Shown here: piece by piece, positions 33,857-38,025 of the stretch
How the letters are laid out: each line of letters starts with the position of its first letter
How positions within the stretch are numbered: position 1 is the stretch's first letter
Source: Shewanella chilikensis
Lineage (GTDB): Bacteria > Pseudomonadota > Gammaproteobacteria > Enterobacterales > Shewanellaceae
Direction: 5' to 3'
DNA length: 38,025 nucleotides
Assembly (NCBI RefSeq): GCF_002836945.1
Contig: NZ_NIJM01000042.1
Span: forward strand, 1 to 38,025
Position numbers and translations under genes: made by a program
The notes under the pieces: generated by a model
Told to the model about the DNA's origin: nothing
What the model saw: only the letters and a program-made list of their open reading frames with translations
Database searches by the model: none

Positions 33857-35125
33857 CTAGTTACGCTCCTGTTCTTTTGATTGCTGCTCCAGCGCCTCTT
33901 TCTTTTCCTGCTCGTCGAGACGCTTTTGATACTCTTTGGCATCCAGCGGCTCAGCCAGTTGGCCATGACGCACACGATGCATGCCTTCGACTATCACACG
34001 CTCACCGGCGTTGAGACCACTCTTGACCACCACACCCTCCGGCCCCTGATGCTCAATCACAATAAAGCGCCGTTCTACCTTATTGTCCGGCATCACCACC
34101 ATCACATACACGCCGCCCTGATCAACCTGGGTCGAACGCTGCGGGATCACTATGGCATTGTCTATCTCACTGAGTTTGATTCTGACATTGGTGTACTGAC
34201 CCGGCAGCAACTCTTTGTCCGGATTGGGCAAAACCGCCCTCACCTCGAAAGTACCTGTGCTGGAATTAACCTGGGGGTCGGTGAAACTGACGTTACCCAG
34301 ATAGCGATATTCACTGTTGTCCGGCAAAGTGATACGTACAAACCCCTCTACCGCCTTGCCTTCGGTTTCTGCTTCCTGTTGCTGGTTATAACTGGTCATA
34401 CGACGTCTGGCATTGAGGTAATCCAGCGCCGACATATTGAAATTGACATAGATGGGATTCACCTGCTTCACCCGTGTCAGCAAGGATTGCCCCTGGCTAC
34501 CGACCAAGGCGCCGATATCCACCTCGGAGCGGCTGACTAAACCGGCAATCGGTGCCTTTATCTCAGTGTAACTAAGCTCCAGCAGCGCTTCTTCCAGCTC
34601 AGCATGACCGGCGGCCAAGGCCGACTTGGCCTGAGCCAACGCCGACAGCGCATTGTCATAATCCAACTGACTGGCGGCATCCTGTTCATAGAGAGGTTTC
34701 AGACGCTTCACATCCCGCTGCGCCTTTTCCAATATCGCCTGCTGCGACTCGACATTGGCCTTGAGTCGGTTAACCACAGCGTTATAGGGCTTGTTATCTA
34801 TCTTGTATAAGATATCGCCGGCATTGACCGCACTGCCCTCGGTAAAGAGTCGCTCCTCGACAAAGCCGTCGACTCGGGCCCTGACCTCCACATCCAATGA
34901 AGCTTTGGTGATACCGACATAATTACCGTAAACAGGCACAGTCGCCTGCTCGACCTCTTCCACCACCACCAGTTTGGGGGTAATGGCCACGGGTTCAGGT
35001 TCACAGCCGAGCAACAAAAAGCCACTGACAATAAGCAGTGGCAAGACAAAAAGTGGGACAGTCGAGTGATTAAAACAACCCTTGCGGGCAAACACGGGTT
35101 TTAGTGCAGTAACAACAAAGGACAT
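33857..35125 (-). CDS. RND efflux periplasmic adaptor (membrane fusion protein), lipoprotein
   Basis: A 422-residue adaptor that links the pump to the outer-membrane factor. A long N-terminus leads to the lipobox FLLLGC, then a beta-barrel/lipoyl part (RARVDGFVEERLFTEGSAVNAGDILYKID), a helical hairpin (about 120-190) and a C-terminal membrane-proximal domain. The last 30 residues are highly charged and probably helical. The start at 35125 was chosen because TTGGAAG lies about 6 nt upstream; ATG 35140, with AGGA 11 nt upstream, would add five residues. First gene of the operon. Confidence 0.92.
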   Translation of the reverse strand: MSFVVTALKPVFARKGCFNHSTVPLFVLPLLIVSGFLLLGCEPEPVAITPKLVVVEEVEQATVPVYGNYVGITKASLDVEVRARVDGFVEERLFTEGSAVNAGDILYKIDNKPYNAVVNRLKANVESQQAILEKAQRDVKRLKPLYEQDAASQLDYDNALSALAQAKSALAAGHAELEEALLELSYTEIKAPIAGLVSRSEVDIGALVGSQGQSLLTRVKQVNPIYVNFNMSALDYLNARRRMTSYNQQQEAETEGKAVEGFVRITLPDNSEYRYLGNVSFTDPQVNSSTGTFEVRAVLPNPDKELLPGQYTNVRIKLSEIDNAIVIPQRSTQVDQGGVYVMVVMPDNKVERRFIVIEHQGPEGVVVKSGLNAGERVIVEGMHRVRHGQLAEPLDAKEYQKRLDEQEKKEALEQQSKEQERN

Positions 35126-35201
35126 GGCAGCTTCCAACATTCAATGGGCGGTCCTGATGGCTCAACAACCCGGCGTTTGGTGCCAGATTGTTTTATTTCC
35201 C

Positions 35202-35229
35202 AGTGTAAGTGCTTGAAGCTACTTGTCAA
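35202..35229 (-). promoter_or_regulatory. Promoter of the RND efflux operon
   Basis: On the minus strand a perfect TTGACA (35229-35224), a 16-bp spacer and TACACT (35207-35202). The leader would be about 70 nt. The -35 box directly abuts a long inverted repeat. Confidence 0.6.
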
Positions 35230-35255
35230 TTATCATCCCTGGTTAGGGATGATAA
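35230..35255. promoter_or_regulatory. 26-bp inverted repeat over the tapT stop codon
   Basis: TTATCATCCCT and AGGGATGATAA form a perfect 11-bp inverted repeat around GGTT. It covers the last codons and stop of tapT and touches the -35 box of the RND promoter. No T run follows on either strand, so it is not a standard terminator; it could be an operator or an mRNA 3'-end hairpin. Confidence 0.6.
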
Positions 35256-36037
35256 GTTATCTGTTCAGAATACAAATCGGTGACCTGGCGGGCAAACTGC
35301 TGTTTGAGTAATTGAATTTGTTCTGGCTTGTGTTTTACCAAGCGACTGCGGGTTGCCAGACTGCTGCTGATAAAGAGCTTAAACCAGGTATCCAAAGCGT
35401 CGGCGCAGCCTTCTTCTCCTAAAGACTGCAGAGTTAATATCGCCACTTCGGCGGTGCCCATCTGAAAGTCGCGACTACCCTTTCTGAGCTGATAGCGAGC
35501 CAAGGTTTCGGCGCTGAATGACAGCATAGGTAATTGATGCAAATAACTACTCTTGCGGAACATCTTCACCGCCTCGCGCCAACTGCCGTCGAGCAAAATA
35601 AACAGCGGCCGCTTGGCTTGCTCTGGCTCTCCCTGATTAGCGAGCACCTCACTCAAAGCCTCAGTCACCACCTCTTGCCCGGGTAAGGCATATTCCCCGG
35701 GGAACACCAAATAAGGCTGATAATCCGGGTTTTCCAACAAGGCCAAGAGTTGAGGGTCCGGCTGAGTTCGCGACCAGAGAAAGGCATGGGTATCCGGAAT
35801 GAGATCTGCTATCAAACGCCCACTGTTGCTGGGTTTCAATACCTCGGCATCATACATAACCAGAGCAAATGCCGCCTTGGAAGGCAACAGGCGCCTGTGC
35901 TCACAGGTACAAAAGCTCTGCTCCAACAGACAGCGACCGCAGCGAATAAGATTCTTACCCCTTGATGCATAAGGCTTGGTCGACAACGACTGACGGTATT
36001 CATACAAGCGGTGAACCGCGTGAGATTGAATTGACAT
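35243..36037 (-). CDS. tapT: tRNA-uridine aminocarboxypropyltransferase (DTW domain), TapT
   Basis: A 264-residue SPOUT-like enzyme that transfers the 3-amino-3-carboxypropyl group of S-adenosylmethionine to U47 of tRNAs (acp3U). The N-terminal cysteine cluster RCGRCLLEQSFCTC probably binds zinc. The DTW signature appears as LLDGSWREAVKMFRKS, and RKGSRDFQMGTAEVAI follows. The frame is open to 36214, but ATG 36037 has CGGAA about 7 nt upstream and gives the family length. In E. coli tapT (yfiP) lies next to patZ; here the two are about 14 kb apart. The tRNA-Val genes in this window carry U47, a possible substrate. Confidence 0.9.
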   Translation of the reverse strand: MSIQSHAVHRLYEYRQSLSTKPYASRGKNLIRCGRCLLEQSFCTCEHRRLLPSKAAFALVMYDAEVLKPSNSGRLIADLIPDTHAFLWSRTQPDPQLLALLENPDYQPYLVFPGEYALPGQEVVTEALSEVLANQGEPEQAKRPLFILLDGSWREAVKMFRKSSYLHQLPMLSFSAETLARYQLRKGSRDFQMGTAEVAILTLQSLGEEGCADALDTWFKLFISSSLATRSRLVKHKPEQIQLLKQQFARQVTDLYSEQITYHP

Positions 36038-36464
36038 GAATTTTCCGAATAACAATGACTTAATAGCTAGTTTGTGCCACGGGATTAGGTGCGGTGTTAA
36101 GGCTGTGACAGCCGAACCCAATGGCCGGCGCAGTTTACTGCCGCATCCTGGTTGCAGCAAGCGCTTTAACCTCACTCTTTCCAGGATGGAACACTTGCCG
36201 CTTGCCGATAACACGAATAACAGTGCTGAGTTCCAAAAATTAATTTGCCAAAGCAGAATGTAAACTTATTATTCCAAACCAATATTCAACTGCTGACTTC
36301 AAAACCAATAAAGCCGGGGAAAACAGGGGGCGCAGAGGTGACTTGTTGTTGGCCTTGCCCAAGAATCAACCCAACAAGTGTAAACTATTAATTACATACT
36401 GTTGTGCCAGATAAAAAGTTATCAATAATTCTAGTTTTTTCTTGTTTAACAGCGACTTCTGTCA
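36038..36464. other. Intergenic region between tapT and emrD
   Basis: About 430 bp before the emrD promoter. It should hold the tapT promoter (minus strand), but no convincing -35/-10 pair was found. It contains only a small GGCTG/CAGCC hairpin near 36103 and a loose TGTAA...TTACA repeat at 36379-36396. No gene or terminator is supported. Confidence 0.5.
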
Positions 36465-36492
36465 TTGAAATTGCAAAATTGCCGAGTATGAT
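36465..36492 (+). promoter_or_regulatory. Promoter of emrD
   Basis: TTGAAA (36465-36470), a 16-bp spacer and TATGAT (36487-36492) with a GC-rich stretch after it. RNA would start near 36499, at the foot of the leader hairpins. Confidence 0.6.
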
Positions 36493-36499
36493 AGCGCCC

Positions 36500-36535
36500 G
36501 TCTCGGGGAGACCCCGAGCAGGAAGATGCGCTTCC
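36500..36535 (+). other. Structured 5' leader of emrD
   Basis: At the predicted RNA 5' end a 7-bp GC stem CTCGGGG-AGA-CCCCGAG (36502-36518) competes with a 5-bp stem GTCTC-GGG-GAGAC (36500-36512). A second hairpin, GGAAG-ATGCG-CTTCC (36521-36535), follows and buries the AGGAAG next to ATG 36526. The pattern does not match a riboswitch class I recognise. Confidence 0.5.
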
Positions 36536-36609
36536 TTATCCGGCACCCGTCTTTGCGTATCTTCCCAAACGATCTTTTAGTTCTGTATCAAGGTTGTGGA
36601 GTATTGACT

Positions 36610-37824
36610 GTGGTACCTGATGAGAATGTTTCCGGCGTATCCTTGAGCCCCCTGTTAATCATGCTGGTGATGATGGTCGCCTGCGGCCAGATAGCCCAAA
36701 CCATTTTTGTACCGGCTCTGCCTATGATGGGTGAGCAATTTAGTGTCGGCGCCGGTCAGTTGCAGGCGATTATGGGCACTTATCTGTTGGCCTATGGCCT
36801 GCTGCAATTTGTTTATGGCCCGGTATCGGACAGATTCGGCCGCAAGCCACTGCTGCTTATCGGTCTCAGTCTGTTCGTCGTTGGCGCTATCATTGCCGCC
36901 TGCGCCGAGAGCTTTAACACCTTGTTGCTTGCCAGTGCCATTCAAGGCTGCGGCACCGCCAGTGCCGGCGCCCTTTGCCGTTCTATTCCAAGAGATTTCT
37001 TCTTCGGTGACAAACTGGTGCGCTTCAACAGTTATGTGTCCATGGCCGTGGTGTTCTCACCGCTGCTGGCTCCTTTTATTGGCGGGGTGTTGAGTATGCA
37101 TTATGGCTGGCATGCCGTGTATTGGTTCCTGGCATTTTTCGGTGTCTGCGTGGTAATCACCCTGGCGCTGAAATTCAAGGAATCCCTGCCCAAAGAAAAA
37201 CGCCAGCCGCAATCTGTGCTCAAGTCTTATGCCTTGGTGCTCAAACACAGAGCCTTTCGCGGTTATCTGCTGTCTTTGGTGGCTACCTTCGCCGGGATTG
37301 CCGCCTTTGAGGCCATCGCAGGTATTCTCTATGGTCAGGTGCTGGCCATGAGCCCCATGATGGTCAGTTGCTATTTCGTGGCGCCTATTCCGGGTTATCT
37401 TTTGGGCGCCTGGTATGCCGGCAGGCAGGCCTCACTGCATAAACTGTTTCACCACGGCGTAGCTCTGCTGGGCGCCGGGGCGTTATTTTTACTGCTGCCC
37501 GGCCTGTCAACTCTGGTGATAGGCTGGTGCCTACTGATTGGCTCTGTGCTCTTCTTTACCGGAGCCGGCATACTGTTTCCGGCACTGACATCGGCTGCGC
37601 TCGAGCCCTTCCCGCGCCAAGCCGGGGTTGCCGGCGCCCTGCTCGGCGGCCTGCAGAACTTTGCCGCCGGTCTCGCGGCCATGTTGATGTCGCTGGTGCC
37701 CATGATGGGGCAACTCAGCATAGGGCTTTTAACTTCTTCCATGGTGGTGCTGGTGGTGTTGGCACTTAACTATGCCAGAACCCATCCGGATATTGATGTA
37801 CATACAGCTGGAGATCCACTCTAA
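36610..37824 (+). CDS. emrD: MFS multidrug efflux transporter, EmrD/Bcr type
   Basis: A 404-residue inner-membrane proton antiporter of the DHA1 class with 12 membrane helices. GQIAQTIFVPALPMM, GPVSDRFGRKPLLLIG (the MFS loop 2-3 motif), RSIPRDFF and GAGILFPALTSAALEPFPRQAGVAGALLGGLQN follow E. coli EmrD closely. EmrD exports uncouplers, detergents and arabinose in E. coli; the substrates here are unknown. The GTG at 36610 is chosen because GGAG lies 8 nt upstream and the length fits. The same frame is open to ATG 36526, which would add 28 residues, but its AGGAAG is adjacent to the ATG and within a hairpin. Confidence 0.9.
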   Translation: MVPDENVSGVSLSPLLIMLVMMVACGQIAQTIFVPALPMMGEQFSVGAGQLQAIMGTYLLAYGLLQFVYGPVSDRFGRKPLLLIGLSLFVVGAIIAACAESFNTLLLASAIQGCGTASAGALCRSIPRDFFFGDKLVRFNSYVSMAVVFSPLLAPFIGGVLSMHYGWHAVYWFLAFFGVCVVITLALKFKESLPKEKRQPQSVLKSYALVLKHRAFRGYLLSLVATFAGIAAFEAIAGILYGQVLAMSPMMVSCYFVAPIPGYLLGAWYAGRQASLHKLFHHGVALLGAGALFLLLPGLSTLVIGWCLLIGSVLFFTGAGILFPALTSAALEPFPRQAGVAGALLGGLQNFAAGLAAMLMSLVPMMGQLSIGLLTSSMVVLVVLALNYARTHPDIDVHTAGDPL

Positions 37825-37832
37825 ACACGGCC

Positions 37833-37861
37833 ACAACAAGGCGGGCTATCCGTCTTGTTGT
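37833..37861 (+). other. Hairpin downstream of emrD
   Basis: ACAACAAGGCGG and CCGTCTTGTTGT pair over 12 bp with one G-T pair and a 5-nt loop, beginning 9 nt after the emrD stop. There is no T run, so it is probably an mRNA 3'-end structure or a weak terminator. Confidence 0.5.
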
Positions 37862-37930
37862 AATGCGTTCAACAACAAGAAGCAGCTCTGGCTCACTAAG
37901 AGTTTGATGAAAAATGTTAAAAGGCGACAA

Positions 37931-37964
37931 CAAAAAAGCCCAAGCTATTTATAAGCTTGGGCTT
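37931..37964 (-). terminator. Rho-independent terminator of tRNA-Asp
   Basis: On the minus strand an 11-bp stem, AAGCCCAAGCT with AGCTTGGGCTT, is followed by a T run, 8 nt after the tRNA-Asp CCA. Confidence 0.88.
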
Positions 37965-37971
37965 CTACGTT

Positions 37972-38025
37972 TGGCGGAGCGGACGGGACTCGAACCCGCG
38001 ACCCCCGGCGTGACAGGCCGGTATT
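37972..38025 (-). tRNA. tRNA-Asp (anticodon GTC), 5' part cut by the window end
   Basis: The 3' 54 nt of a tRNA with an encoded CCA. The anticodon loop CTGTCAC carries GTC, the variable loop and T arm (CGGGTTCGAGTCCCG) are complete, and the acceptor 3' strand is present. The D arm and 5' acceptor strand lie beyond the window. Confidence 0.95.

Noticed and set aside
36379..36396. HexR-like TGTAA...TTACA repeat upstream of emrD
   Set aside because: The spacing and central bases do not fit the HexR consensus, and the site is about 90 bp upstream of the -35 box.

Overview
The window looks like core chromosome of a Shewanella-type marine gammaproteobacterium. The gene content supports this (bkd operon beside nadA and astE; seqA-pgm facing ybfF; ybfE-fldA; earP-efp with an arginine-type EF-P; ribE facing norM), as do a base composition near 50-53% G+C and the protein sequences themselves. 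The species is not determinable from the sequence alone; an intrinsic eptA and the G+C content would suit the S. algae group (inference). There is no phage, insertion sequence, integron or CRISPR array, and almost every gene is intact.

Layout. 1-541: two tRNA-Ser genes on the minus strand, each followed by its own terminator. 708-9080 (minus): an NIT-domain chemoreceptor, nadA, the branched-chain 2-oxoacid dehydrogenase genes bkdA1-bkdA2-bkdB and an isolated astE. 9377-14450: msrA, then the seqA-pgm operon facing ybfF, a DUF2788 membrane protein, ybfE and fldA. 14528-16333: earP and efp, a rhamnosyltransferase and its translation-factor substrate. 16413-18440: ribE and norM, divergent with only 33 bp between start codons. 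18579-18770: two identical tRNA-Val(GAC) genes. 18996-21698: patZ. 21786-23411: eptA. 23770-25279: a MarR regulator and the metal exporter dmeF. 25533-28425: phoX (Tat-exported phosphatase) and eco (ecotin). 28550-29245: lasT. 29265-35125: a complete tripartite RND efflux operon (adaptor, pump, outer-membrane factor). 35243-36037: tapT. 36610-37824: emrD. 37972-38025: a truncated tRNA-Asp.

The most informative content beyond gene identity is regulatory. A 14-bp palindrome matching the LiuR type sits in the 17-bp spacer of the bkd promoter. Four PhoB-like half-sites at an 11-bp period precede phoX. Three alternating TTTGA/TCAAA half-sites precede dmeF, whose partner MarR protein has histidines at positions equivalent to the zinc ligands of AdcR. 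A strong promoter before emrD makes a leader with competing hairpins. A 26-bp inverted repeat overlaps the tapT stop codon and abuts a perfect -35 box of the RND operon. No clearly new multi-gene system was found. The best candidates for new biology are the MarR/DmeF metal circuit, the emrD leader and the inverted repeat over the ecotin promoter.
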